In this document: one piece after another, positions 54,255 through 63,608 of the stretch
Position numbering within the stretch: the stretch's first letter is position 1
Layout: the number at the start of each line of letters is the position of its first letter
Source: an uncultured Alphaproteobacteria bacterium
GTDB taxonomy: Bacteria > Pseudomonadota > Alphaproteobacteria > CAAGCB01 > CAG-977
NCBI GenBank assembly: GCA_944390195.1
Contig: CALXOZ010000009.1
Span: forward strand, 1-64,000
Reading direction: 5' to 3'
Length of the DNA stretch: 64,000 nt
Notes under the pieces: model-generated
Database searches by the model: none
What the model was told of the DNA's origin: nothing
What the model saw: the letters and a program-made list of their open reading frames with translations, nothing else
Program-made: the position numbers and the translations under genes

Positions 54255-54710
54255 ATGCAAATATGCGCATATATTAATAATCAAAAATCTTTGGATTTAC
54301 CGGTGCTGGTAAAATTGTATAAAAACGGAAAATTGGGAAATTTCCCTTATTCGGAAAACCGGTTGAAAGCAGGGTTGATGTTCGTTAAGGATTATCATTT
54401 TTCTTTATTTTCACAAAAAACCACATTGAATTATGATCGATTGTTCGTTTCAGGAAAAACTGGAAAATATGAGGGCAGGGATTTACGTTGTGATGCGGCA
54501 GACAGATATTTACGAGCTTTAAAGTTTATGGGAAATTACGGTGTTTATGCTTTGCATTTTTTGCGAGATGATCAAAATGTTCGTTCATTTTTGCTTCGTC
54601 ATCCGGTTTTGAATAAAGGGTCTCAACGGACGTATAAAATGGTCTATCAGGCTTTAAACGCAATGTTGGATAAATTGATTGCTTTTTACGATCAAGAAGC
54701 GAAGAAATGA
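54255..54710 (+). CDS. DUF6456-like hypothetical protein
   Basis: A 151-residue protein: ENRLKAGLMFVKDYHFSLFS, DAADRYLRALKFMGNYGVYA, MVYQALNAMLDKLIAFYDQ. The spacing of RL..F..D and D...RY..AL..LG resembles DUF6456, seen in alphaproteobacterial replication-associated and phage proteins; this is tentative. The ATG at 54255 is chosen because AGGAG is 6 nt before it; 54237 lies upstream of that site. Confidence 0.55.
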   Translation: MQICAYINNQKSLDLPVLVKLYKNGKLGNFPYSENRLKAGLMFVKDYHFSLFSQKTTLNYDRLFVSGKTGKYEGRDLRCDAADRYLRALKFMGNYGVYALHFLRDDQNVRSFLLRHPVLNKGSQRTYKMVYQALNAMLDKLIAFYDQEAKK

Positions 54711-54736
54711 TATTATTATGATGAAGGCGGTTAAAA

Positions 54737-55228
54737 ATGTCGGTAAAAGATTTTTTTAAGTTTGTTTTGTGGGGATCAATTAAAACGGATCAATTTAAAA
54801 TGATCAATCCTTACAACGGTGATGAAAAGAAAATGGCATTCGGATTCAATTGGCAGATTTTATTGTTTGGGGGATTTTTTGGTTTGCCTTTATTTTTTAA
54901 ACGATTGTGGGGATGGGCTTGGTTTATGTTTTTGTTATCAAGCATTCAATTTTTTAATTTTTACGTTCGTTTAAAGCAGATATTGTCTGCTTCGACGTTA
55001 CAGGATTTTTCTTCTTTTGGTCGTCCGGATCCTGTCGATGCGATAACGGAAATACTGTTACTTGCCTGTTCTGTTTTGCTTGCTTTTAAAGGGAATGAAT
55101 GGTCGGTCAAAAGGCTATTGGAAAAAGGGTGGGAATTTGAAAACAAAAACGATCCGAATATAAAGAAGGTTGTTCAAAAATGGAAGATTTATGAACAACC
55201 CGTTATTGAAAAGGAGGAAAAATTTTAA
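54737..55228 (+). CDS. DUF2628-like membrane protein
   Basis: A 163-residue protein with a cytosolic start, the pattern AFGFNWQILLFGGFFGLPLF followed by LWGWAWFMFLLSSIQFF and a third helix (ITEILLLACSVLLAF), then a charged C-terminal tail (KGWEFENKNDPNIKKV). This arrangement matches DUF2628-type proteins (GFsWpAFlF..). It overlaps the lytic transglycosylase stop by 4 nt in opposite direction. Function unknown. Confidence 0.65.
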   Translation: MSVKDFFKFVLWGSIKTDQFKMINPYNGDEKKMAFGFNWQILLFGGFFGLPLFFKRLWGWAWFMFLLSSIQFFNFYVRLKQILSASTLQDFSSFGRPDPVDAITEILLLACSVLLAFKGNEWSVKRLLEKGWEFENKNDPNIKKVVQKWKIYEQPVIEKEEKF

Positions 55229-57189
55229 TTTTCGTTTTTTTCTTCGTTTATTTCCGCTTTTTCCCAGTTTGATAAACTTGTTGAAGGGTAATTCATATAC
55301 CTTCTATAGATGTGCAAATTTTCCAAAACGCGTTGCACATAGTTTCTTGTTTCCGTAAAGGGGATGCGTTCGATCCAATCAATCGGATCTATATCTTCAT
55401 ACGGGTATCCGATCGAGTTAAGCCAACGGTTGACATTGGTTGGACCGGCGTTGTAAGCGGCGATGGCTAATATATAGGATCCGTTGAATCTTTTAACCAG
55501 TTCTGCAAAATAGGCACTGCCCAATTCGACATTAAAATCCGGATTTGTCAGTTTTTTCAAAGAAAAGGATTTCCGTTTTTTCTGAGCCATTTCTTTTGCG
55601 GTTGCCGGCATGATTTGCATTAAACCACGGGCTCCGGCAACGGAAACAGCGTGTGTTGAAAAGCTGCTTTCCTGACGGATGATTGATAAGATGGCAGCGG
55701 TTTCTGCCTGTTCGTCATGTTCAAGATTCCATATCGGATAGCCTAATGATAAAATATCCGTACCGTTTTGGCGTATCCGTCTTGACAGTATGACCACAAG
55801 GTCGTCTCTTTTTAAATCGTTTGATAAAACATAGGCCAAGGCGGCAGCGCTTTGAGGATTTTTTACGCTTTGAAAGAGCTTGACAGCAAACAGAGTAACC
55901 AAATCATGTTGACCGGCGTTTTCCAGCATGGTCATAATTGTAAAAAGTTCGGATTTTTTGAAATTGTCCATTAATGCTTGATCTGGAACTTCTGTTATGG
56001 GTAATTTTCTCAAGGGGTGCTTGTCTTTTAATTTTTCGGCGGAAAGCTGTCCGTAAATCGTTGTGATTTTAGAAGAGGCCTGTTTATAGTATTGATCGGC
56101 TTTTTCCGGTTTTTTCATTTCTTCGTAAGTTCTGCCCAACCAATATTGAGCTCTGGAAACGCTCATAGGCAGGGAAACGGAATCCAAAAGCGTTAGAAAA
56201 TGTTTTTCTGCGAGCCGCGGTTTTTTCAAATTTTGCAAAGCGATCCAACCGGCAGTCCATTCGGCATCAGCGAAATCGGCTCCTTTTTTCATGTAGCTGT
56301 TTTTGGCTATGGTGTAAGCGTCTGAATAGTTGCCATTGTTTAAAAACCAGCGGATCAGGGCTGCTTTTTCCTTCCACCATCGGGAAGTGTTCTGTTTTTT
56401 TTCAGGAACTTCTTGTAATAACTTTGCGGCGGAAGCATATTTTTTATTAACTCGAAGCCAGCGCAACAAATCAAAAAAAAGTCCATCGTTTTGTTTTTGG
56501 ATATGGTCTAAAGATTTTATATTTCTTCTGGCGTTTTTTTTGTTCGAGATTAAATCCGCACGGACTTGGAACAATTTAAGGGTGTTTTCGTCAAGGAAAG
56601 GGAAAAAACGCCGCGCTTGTGTCGCTTTCCGTTCGTCAAGCAATTTTTTTGTCCGGTTGGCATAATCACGTTCGTCCAACAAAAAGAAAAGTTTTTCTTT
56701 AACTTGCTGTGTTTCGCTTTCATCCAGATTGCCTTTCGCCCACAAGGAATGTAGCATCGGCACAGCTTTTTCCCATTCTTTTTTTTTCATCAAGATATCG
56801 GCGTATTCTAAAACGGCTTGTGTCGAAACAGGAGGGTATTGCTTGAACCATTTTTCCAAAGCCTCTTTGTCGTCTTTTTTCAGCAAAGCTTTTTCTGCAT
56901 TGCGCCGGATCAAATAAATTCGAGGCCAACCGGGATTGTTTTTGATAAAGCGTTGTGTGTCTTCAAATTCTGGAATGTTTTTGGTGTCAGTCAACCGAAG
57001 CCATTCGACAAGTTTGATCAATTTCGGATCCAGCGTTTTTTTTGCTTCGTTTAATGCTACGGAATAATTTCCGCCGACGGCTTCATTAATTGTTTTTACA
57101 TAACTTGGATCAAACTGTGGCGTAGCGCTGTAACAGACTGAAATAAAAGAAAAATAAAAAAAACTGAAAAGTAAAACGCGTTGTTTCAC
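55225..57189 (-). CDS. slt: Soluble lytic murein transglycosylase (Slt-like)
   Basis: A 654-residue exported lytic transglycosylase. The signal peptide (VLLFSFFYFSFISVCYSA) is followed by a long helical superhelix (TPR-like, residues 40-480) and the catalytic goose-type lysozyme domain (about 490-620). Catalytic Glu lies in AILSIIRQESSFST, with GARGLMQIMPATAKEMA and AIAAYNAGPTNVNRW. It cuts glycan strands in the periplasm, forming 1,6-anhydromuramic ends. Length is normal for Slt70-like enzymes. Divergent from dapA. Confidence 0.93.
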   Translation of the reverse strand: MKQRVLLFSFFYFSFISVCYSATPQFDPSYVKTINEAVGGNYSVALNEAKKTLDPKLIKLVEWLRLTDTKNIPEFEDTQRFIKNNPGWPRIYLIRRNAEKALLKKDDKEALEKWFKQYPPVSTQAVLEYADILMKKKEWEKAVPMLHSLWAKGNLDESETQQVKEKLFFLLDERDYANRTKKLLDERKATQARRFFPFLDENTLKLFQVRADLISNKKNARRNIKSLDHIQKQNDGLFFDLLRWLRVNKKYASAAKLLQEVPEKKQNTSRWWKEKAALIRWFLNNGNYSDAYTIAKNSYMKKGADFADAEWTAGWIALQNLKKPRLAEKHFLTLLDSVSLPMSVSRAQYWLGRTYEEMKKPEKADQYYKQASSKITTIYGQLSAEKLKDKHPLRKLPITEVPDQALMDNFKKSELFTIMTMLENAGQHDLVTLFAVKLFQSVKNPQSAAALAYVLSNDLKRDDLVVILSRRIRQNGTDILSLGYPIWNLEHDEQAETAAILSIIRQESSFSTHAVSVAGARGLMQIMPATAKEMAQKKRKSFSLKKLTNPDFNVELGSAYFAELVKRFNGSYILAIAAYNAGPTNVNRWLNSIGYPYEDIDPIDWIERIPFTETRNYVQRVLENLHIYRRYMNYPSTSLSNWEKAEINEEKNEN

Positions 57190-57287
57190 TTCTTTTCCTT
57201 TGGCTAAAATGGGTAACTTGTTTAATTTTTGTGGTATTTTTTTTAAGATAAGGTTAATTTAAAAAGTAATTTTTTTTAGGAGGTCTT

Positions 57288-58166
57288 ATGTTTAAAGGAC
57301 TTTTTACGGCTTTGATAACGCCTTTCAAAGCGGGGCGGGTGGATCCGGAAGCTTTTCACCGTTTTATTGATTTTCAAATTGAATCCGGTGTCGAGGGTGT
57401 CGTAGTGTGCGGTACGACAGGGGAAAGTGCTGTTTTGACATCTTCGGAATACGAGGAAGTGATTAATTTATGTGTTCAATTCGTTGATCATCGAGTGCCG
57501 GTCATTGCCGGAACGGGGTGTAACAATACGCATAAGACGATTGAAAATATGCAAATTGCTCAAAAAGCGGGAGTTGACGGGGCTTTGATTGTTACCCCTT
57601 ACTATAATAAACCGACTCAAGAAGGTTTGTTCCTGCATTATAAAACGGTTCATGATGCTTCCTGTTTGCCGATTGTGTTGTATAACGTTCCCGGACGGAC
57701 GGGAGTTGATATCGCGGTGGAAACAATTGCCAGATTGGCGGAATTACCGCGCATATGCGGTATAAAAGATGCAACGCCGGATATTATGCGTCCTTTGAAA
57801 ATCAGGCAAGCCGTAAAAAAAGAGGGGTTCTCTGTTTTATCAGGCGAAGACGCTTCTATTGTCGCTTTTTTAGCTCATGGCGGGGATGGCTGCATTTCTG
57901 TTACATCAAACGTCGCTCCGGCTTTGTGTGCCGCTTTGCATCGGGCTTGGAAACAAAAGGATTGGGCTGAAATTGAAAAAATCCGTGATCTTTTGTTGCC
58001 GTTGCATGAAGCTCTATTCATTGAAACAAATCCGTGCCCTGTAAAATATGCGGCCTCTCTTTTGGGGTTCGGAGACGGTTCTTTGCGTTTACCTTTGTGC
58101 GAAATATCTGAAAAATCAAAACAAGCCGTTCTCTTGGCTTTGCAAAAAACGGGAGTGATAAAATAA
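57288..58166 (+). CDS. dapA: 4-hydroxy-tetrahydrodipicolinate synthase
   Basis: A 292-residue class I aldolase of the lysine/diaminopimelate pathway. VVCGTTGESAVL, VIAGTGCNNT, the catalytic Tyr in LYNVPGRTGV and the Schiff-base Lys in CGIKDATPD are visible. AGGAGG precedes the ATG. smpB follows 3 nt later. Confidence 0.96.
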   Translation: MFKGLFTALITPFKAGRVDPEAFHRFIDFQIESGVEGVVVCGTTGESAVLTSSEYEEVINLCVQFVDHRVPVIAGTGCNNTHKTIENMQIAQKAGVDGALIVTPYYNKPTQEGLFLHYKTVHDASCLPIVLYNVPGRTGVDIAVETIARLAELPRICGIKDATPDIMRPLKIRQAVKKEGFSVLSGEDASIVAFLAHGGDGCISVTSNVAPALCAALHRAWKQKDWAEIEKIRDLLLPLHEALFIETNPCPVKYAASLLGFGDGSLRLPLCEISEKSKQAVLLALQKTGVIK

Positions 58167-58169
58167 AGT

Positions 58170-58649
58170 ATGTCAGTTCGTAAAAAAACGACGATGATCA
58201 ATGTGGGAACTGTTGCCAAAAACAGAAAGGCCGGTTTTAATTATGCGATTCAGGAAACGGTCGAAGCCGGAATAATTTTAACAGGAGCGGAAGTCAAATC
58301 TTTACGCTTGGGACGGGCAAGTATAAACGAAGCTTATGCCAGCGCCCAAGAAGGGGAGTTGTTTTTAATCAACGCCTCAATTCTGGAATACGGATCGATC
58401 GGGTATGTCAAACACACAGCGGCCAGACCGCGCAAGTTGTTGTTGCATAAAAAAGAATTAAAGCGTTTGATCGGTGCTGTCGCCAGAAAAGGGTATACCT
58501 TGATTCCCTTGGAACTTTATTTCAACGCTAGAGGAAAGGCCAAAGTGAAAATAGGGTTGGGAGTTGGAAAAAACACGGTTGACAGGCGCGAAGATATCAA
58601 AAAAAGAGACTGGGACAGGGAAAAACGCCGCTTGTTAAAAGGCGGTTGA
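58170..58649 (+). CDS. smpB: tmRNA-binding protein SmpB
   Basis: A 159-residue SmpB: VAKNRKAGFNYAIQETVEAG, GAEVKSLRLGRASINEAYA, and the basic tail DIKKRDWDREKRRLLKG. It carries tmRNA to stalled ribosomes (trans-translation). No tmRNA gene is visible in the window. Confidence 0.96.
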   Translation: MSVRKKTTMINVGTVAKNRKAGFNYAIQETVEAGIILTGAEVKSLRLGRASINEAYASAQEGELFLINASILEYGSIGYVKHTAARPRKLLLHKKELKRLIGAVARKGYTLIPLELYFNARGKAKVKIGLGVGKNTVDRREDIKKRDWDREKRRLLKGG

Positions 58650-58715
58650 TTTAGTTTTTGCAATTTTTATGATTTTATGCTTTTTTATTTTAGATTTTTG
58701 CCGGAGGACGAAATT

Positions 58716-59675
58716 ATGCAAAATTTACAAGAAAAAATCAAAAAAATGCTCCTATTATCCGACGAGGATATCGAACCCTTGTTAAAAGGAGACCTTAAAA
58801 CTCTTTTAGTTCAAAATAAAGAGGGCGCTATTCGTGTGGCAATTGCTTACGGGGCGTGTATAGTTCTTTTATTGTTTTTTTTATTTCTTTTTTCACTTTT
58901 CGGTCTTTTCGGTAAATTCGTACTGATTTTTTTGTTGTTCGGTTCAATTGCGGCATTGGCTGTTCTTGCCGGTGAAAAAAATATTTTAAGAATTACCGCT
59001 TATCCGGCTTGTTCTTACTTTTTGCTGTTTATTTTTGCGGTCATGGCGCTGTCGATGTTTTCAGATATCGCTTCAAAAGGAGCTTTCTTTTCAAAGTTCA
59101 TTTTGTTTTGCATTATTGTCGGTTTGGGATACGGCGGCTATAAGATACATGAAAAAGCCAAAGAACGCGGCATTAATTTAATTCAATTAGTTTTGATGAT
59201 CTTGATTTTAACTTCTTTTCTGTTATCGCTGCAAGCTTCCGCCGTCCAGTTCAGTGTGGACAGGAAAATTGAAACGATTCAGAAAATACAAGAAGAACGC
59301 AGACAAGAAGACGCTGAAAAAATGCGTATGAGTATGAGTATGGCTTCAACAAAGGTGTGCACAACCGATGAAGAATGTCGTAAAATGAATACTAAAAAGC
59401 ATTCGTATTACGCTGAATATGAAGAAATCGCTCAGGAAGCTTGTGAAAATGCGGTGGCAAAGGAAATTACAGGGCGTTTTGAATGGACTGTCTCTGCAAA
59501 AGATTATAAGTTTACAAGTTATGAAGTCGATGTGTTAAATGATGACATTCTTTTAATGGGAGATCGTGCGCAATTGATCAGTAATGAAGGCGAAAAGACA
59601 AAAATATCTTATTCATGTCATTATAATACGAAAAAGAAAACGACGACTGCAACTGTTCGAGAAGAAGGAAAGTAA
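58716..59675 (+). CDS. Hypothetical multi-pass membrane protein
   Basis: A 319-residue protein: N-terminal cytosolic 45 residues, then about six hydrophobic helices (AIAYGACIVLLLFFLFLFSL; FSKFILFCIIVGLGYGGY; LIQLVLMILILTSFLLSL). A charged, Met-rich stretch (EERRQEDAEKMRMSMSMAS) and a C-terminal soluble domain with paired Cys (KVCTTDEECR) follow. The ATG at 58716 follows GGAGGACG. No family recognised. Confidence 0.7.
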   Translation: MQNLQEKIKKMLLLSDEDIEPLLKGDLKTLLVQNKEGAIRVAIAYGACIVLLLFFLFLFSLFGLFGKFVLIFLLFGSIAALAVLAGEKNILRITAYPACSYFLLFIFAVMALSMFSDIASKGAFFSKFILFCIIVGLGYGGYKIHEKAKERGINLIQLVLMILILTSFLLSLQASAVQFSVDRKIETIQKIQEERRQEDAEKMRMSMSMASTKVCTTDEECRKMNTKKHSYYAEYEEIAQEACENAVAKEITGRFEWTVSAKDYKFTSYEVDVLNDDILLMGDRAQLISNEGEKTKISYSCHYNTKKKTTTATVREEGK

Positions 59676-59758
59676 GGTATTTTTCTTGATATGAAAAAAT
59701 AGGCGAGTATAATATGCCTGCCTGTTCGGGGGAATGAAATGTGAGAACGGAGAATAAA

Positions 59759-60094
59759 ATGGTAAATGCTGCTGTAGAAGCCGAAAGTTATTATGATATT
59801 TTGGCTAATTCGGAAGGAGAGCTACTCTTTTGTCTGAAGGCGCGCGAGGGAAGTCCGGATCGTCCGCAGATTTTATTTAATGGTGAAAACCATGCTTTGT
59901 TTTATCGTACAGCAGACCAAATGATTGTTTTGGATTATATTCATCCGGAAGTATGTCCGTTATTGAAAGAAGCTTCCAGCGTTCTTGTCGCCGAATTCAC
60001 AGATCCTGTAGGGGATAATCCGATGAAAGGGATCGTTCGGGAGTATGTGGCAACAGTACGGCATGTATCGAAATTACCTTTTAATATCAGTTGA
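59759..60094 (+). CDS. Hypothetical protein, paralogue of 51785-52150
   Basis: A 111-residue protein, MVNAAVEAESYYDIL, then LLFCLKAREGSPDRPQILF and a C-terminal GIVREYVATVRHVSKLPFN. It aligns over its length with the gene at 51785 (shared EG.P..P..LF, ..LLD......LL..A, V..Y..TV..V). The ATG at 59759 follows GGAG; a GTG at 59741 is less likely. A terminator follows. Confidence 0.65.
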   Translation: MVNAAVEAESYYDILANSEGELLFCLKAREGSPDRPQILFNGENHALFYRTADQMIVLDYIHPEVCPLLKEASSVLVAEFTDPVGDNPMKGIVREYVATVRHVSKLPFNIS

Positions 60095-60643
60095 ATACCC
60101 AATTGGAAAACGTATTTTTTAATTTCATGATCCCCGCTTTAAAAGGCGGGGGTTTTTATGATATTTATATTGTAGTATAAACCGGATTTGCAGCTTTACA
60201 TTACTTCAATGATTTTGAATGTAACGGATATAGGCAAAAGGGGAATGCAAAAGTCTTTACGATTTTGACAAAAAATAGATTTAAACAGGGCGTCCTTTAT
60301 TTGCAAAAAAAGCCCTTTTTTACCATAATAAAATGATAATCATATATAATATAAATTCATCTAAGAGGTTGTCATACGAGTAAGCTATTATCAATAGCTC
60401 GGAATGAATAGGTTAAAAAGTTTTTATCATGCATACATAGATATATCCTCACCCCGTGTATAAACGGTATCAAGTCTTGAAAAATTTAAAAGCCGTTTGA
60501 TTTTCTGGGTGTTCATACGGACTTTCTTGTGTCCGCATTTGATAGACATATATTTCGATTTGAACCGATGGATTTTTTCATGAATGAAAAAACAATTTAC
60601 TAAGGGGATTTATAAGTCTATTGACCAGTTTTTTCGCAATTTT
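60095..60643. other. Intergenic stretch without a supported gene
   Basis: Beyond the terminator, AT-rich sequence with no convincing coding signal, RNA gene or repeat. Confidence 0.4.
60129..60158 (+). terminator. Terminator after the 59759 gene
   Basis: CCCCGCTTTT / AAAAGGCGGGG stem with T run. Confidence 0.8.
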
Positions 60644-61759
60644 TTAAATCGGGTCAGGGTAGCGATATATTTTGTTTTCAAAATTTTTCAACAAAATAAA
60701 ATCACCGTCTCGTCCCATATAACGTTGATCGTTAATAATGATTTTTCCTCCACCTCCAGGGATGTCTATAGCGTAAGTCGGTACGGCATACCCTGAAGTA
60801 TATCCTCGTAAAGCGTTAATCAATTCGATGCCACGGGAAACCGGAACGCGAAAATGCATTGATCCCAAGATCGGATCGCATTGAAACAGGTAATAAGGAC
60901 GAACTCGATGTTTTAATAATTCATGCATCAATTTTTTTAAAGTATCTGGATCGTCATTAATGTCTTTAAGCAAAACGGTCTGAGAACCGGCAGGGATTCC
61001 CGTATTTGCGATATCTTCACACGCTTTTGCCGTTTCAGGTGTGATTTCGTCGGGATGTGTGAAATGTAAACTGAAAAAAACGGGATGGTACTTCTGTATG
61101 ATTTTCAACAAATCAGGAGTGATGCGCATCGGTAAAACGGCAGGCACTTTTGATCCGATGCGAATAATTTCCACATGTTTTATTTCCCGCAAACGACAGA
61201 GCAGGTAATCAAGGGTATTGTCACTTAAAGTCAAAGGATCCCCTCCGGATATGAGAACGTCTCGGACTTCGGTATGCTTTGCTATGTATTTGAAAGCTTC
61301 TTCCCATGAAGCCTTTAACCCGATCGTTTCCGTTTGACTTGAATGGCGTCCGACTAGTCGGGAACGTGTGCAATAACGACAATAACAAGAACAATACTTT
61401 GTCGTTAAAAACAGGACTCTGTCCGGATAACGGTGAACCAAGCCCGGCGCAACCATACAAGGTTCTTCTCCCAAAGGGTCGTCGGTTTCTCCGTTTGAAC
61501 AGATTTTTTCTTTCAAGTCGGGAAACATCGTCTTGCGTAAAGGAGATCCGTCAACAACACTGGCATAATAAGGTGTAATTGCAAAAGGAAATGAGTCTTT
61601 TTGTTTTAAAGCCAGTTCCTCATCATGCGTCAAATCAAAAAGACGTTTCAGTTCTTGTTCTCCGGTCAAACGGCGACTGAGTTGCCAATGCCAATCATTC
61701 CATTGCTCATCAGATACATCGGGATAAAAGCGTTTGCGAAAATAATCTGCTTTGTTCAT
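60644..61759 (-). CDS. Lysine 2,3-aminomutase-family radical SAM enzyme
   Basis: A 371-residue KamA/YjeK-family protein. The radical SAM cluster CSCYCRYCTRSR (near residues 125-135) is intact, with DVLISGGDPLTLSD for SAM binding, and the PLP-Lys region in the C-terminal third (YAVPTYAIDIPGGGGKI). It interconverts alpha- and beta-lysine. EpmB and KamA share this fold; length and sequence suggest the catabolic or osmolyte-type KamA rather than EpmB, without certainty. AAGGGG precedes the ATG. Confidence 0.85.
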   Translation of the reverse strand: MNKADYFRKRFYPDVSDEQWNDWHWQLSRRLTGEQELKRLFDLTHDEELALKQKDSFPFAITPYYASVVDGSPLRKTMFPDLKEKICSNGETDDPLGEEPCMVAPGLVHRYPDRVLFLTTKYCSCYCRYCTRSRLVGRHSSQTETIGLKASWEEAFKYIAKHTEVRDVLISGGDPLTLSDNTLDYLLCRLREIKHVEIIRIGSKVPAVLPMRITPDLLKIIQKYHPVFFSLHFTHPDEITPETAKACEDIANTGIPAGSQTVLLKDINDDPDTLKKLMHELLKHRVRPYYLFQCDPILGSMHFRVPVSRGIELINALRGYTSGYAVPTYAIDIPGGGGKIIINDQRYMGRDGDFILLKNFENKIYRYPDPI

Positions 61760-62020
61760 AACAAAACCCCTTGAAATCATTCTTTTTTACCGGATCAGGT
61801 TTATTTCCTATTTTTATAAATTCCTAATTGAACATAAAACGATCTGATGCGGATCAACTGTAAACACATATGTTAAAAATGTAAAAAAAAAGTTCATAAG
61901 TGTTGAAAAGACCTTTTTGATTATGACTTTCGTTATAGTCTTTATGAATAATTTCAGAATTGTATCAGTATGACATTTAGTGTAAACTACCTCCATAATT
62001 GTAAAACAGGAGGAAATGTA

Positions 62021-62617
62021 ATGAAACGTTTAGATTCTCATGAAGCCGGTCGTTCCATGGTTGAAATGCTCGGTGTTCTGGCAATTGTTGGCGTCCTTTC
62101 CGTAGGGGGGATTGCCGGGTATTCTCAAGCCATGTCAAAATTTAAAATTACAAAGGCAATGGATCAGGTGCAGACAATCATCACCAACGTGCGCACCCTG
62201 TATGCTTCTCAGCGTACCTATACACCGTTAACGGCAAACCAGGCTTACGCCATGGGGATTTTGACAGAAGAATCCTTGGGGGATGGCGGAACTAAAGGAT
62301 TAAATCCTTTCGGAGGGGAAATTATCTTTGGTGTTGGCAACTCTGCCGGAGCTAACCGTTCTTTTACTATCCAATACGGAGGATTGACACCGGAAGCTTG
62401 TGTTAAAATGGCAACTGCGGATTGGGGGGCAGATCAATCCTCTGGGCTGTTGTCGATGACAGTTGGTTACACAACTTCCGATGACGGAGAGGTTGCTTCG
62501 AAGGGAACAAAGTTTACATGGACTGAGGAAGCTAATCCTTTACCGATAACTTTGGACAGAGCGGCTTCCATTTGCTCTGAGGGGAAATCAGGTTCTGTTA
62601 CTTGGGAATATCGTTAA
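62021..62617 (+). CDS. Type IV pilin-like prepilin protein
   Basis: A 198-residue protein starting with a prepilin-like leader. EAGRSMVEMLGVLAIVGVLS gives a short positive leader, a Gly before the cleavage site and the hydrophobic helix with Glu at +5; the helix extends GGIAGYSQAM. The remaining globular part has paired Cys (EACVKM; ASICSEG) and PYGG-type loops, as in PilS/TcpB-like pilins. A strong ribosome site (ACAGGAGGAAAT) precedes the ATG. No other pilus genes are adjacent. Confidence 0.82.
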   Translation: MKRLDSHEAGRSMVEMLGVLAIVGVLSVGGIAGYSQAMSKFKITKAMDQVQTIITNVRTLYASQRTYTPLTANQAYAMGILTEESLGDGGTKGLNPFGGEIIFGVGNSAGANRSFTIQYGGLTPEACVKMATADWGADQSSGLLSMTVGYTTSDDGEVASKGTKFTWTEEANPLPITLDRAASICSEGKSGSVTWEYR

Positions 62618-62634
62618 TTCGTAATTTATTGATA

Positions 62635-62666
62635 AAAACCGCCTGATCAGGCGGTTTTTTTTTATG
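62635..62666 (+). terminator. Terminator of the pilin-like gene
   Basis: AAAACCGCCTGA / TCAGGCGGTTTT perfect inverted repeat with T8. Confidence 0.9.
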
Positions 62667-63580
62667 GAACAGTGTTTCGACTAATGGAGAATCCGTATGT
62701 AAAAACACTTCACATGATTCTATGCGGGAAAAGCAGAGATTTTTTTATATGTACGGTAAAGATCTTATGAAAGAAAAAAAAGTGTAACATGAACAATGTT
62801 CATGAAAATGTTTCTTTGAGTTTGAGTTCTTTGATCGGTTTATTATGGTTGATATGCTTTTCCTAACTGAAAGCGTGGTAATATTTCGATAAATGGAGCG
62901 TGCGGTTGATATGTTAAAACCACTGGACATTACAAGGGCACATTATGAAGTCGGAATAAAATTCAGTACAATTTTTCTTTACTTCATCCTTTTTTAAAAA
63001 ACAATTTTTACATACAAGGTTTCAGTTTGGCATCTTATGCTATATTTTGACAAAGCATATCTGTATTTTTGGGAAAAATTCTGTCATGAACTCTGCTTTA
63101 TCCTGAAGCCAGAGATATAATGTTGAAATGGGTTTGGACAGTTGATGCCGTTTGTCAGGTTGAAAATGATTTATTTGTGAACCTGAGATGATTTCTGTTT
63201 TAAAATTTTTAATGTAGATATGGAAACTTGCTTTAGTGAAAAATTTTAATGAAAAATCACACTTTGTTTTAAAATCTGAAGCGAGTCTGAAATATATTGA
63301 AATCGTTATCAGAAATCAATTTTTAAAGACTCTTTAAAGTCTATAATGAAAAAAGTTTGCTTTGAAGTATAGAAGAAAAATCCGCTTTATTGTTGATGTT
63401 GTTTTAAACGTTGTGTTATAAAGTTGGAAATATTACTAATCTGAATATAAATAAAATTTTTTTTTACAGTTTTGTTTGTCTTGAGCTTTATAAATAAAGA
63501 GGTGATTTTCCAGTTGCCAATTGTATTGTTGCCTCTTTATTTAACCGGTTTGAATGGAAAAAAGTTTTTTAGCTACAAAA

Positions 63581-63601
63581 AATCCCCCTTTCGGGGGATT
63601 A
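63581..63601 (-). terminator. Terminator of gcrA
   Basis: AATCCCCC / GGGGGATT stem, followed on the - strand by T6. Confidence 0.75.
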
Positions 63602-63608
63602 AGAATTT

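Larger units (their letters stand above)
62618..63608. other. Large AT-rich intergenic stretch (about 940 bases)
   Basis: No reading frame with coding character, no tRNA and no repeat was recognised beyond the terminators at both ends. Confidence 0.4.

Noticed and set aside
60584-60796. Small + strand frame after the intergenic gap
   Set aside because: It overlaps the radical SAM gene's 3' end in antisense and lacks coding character.
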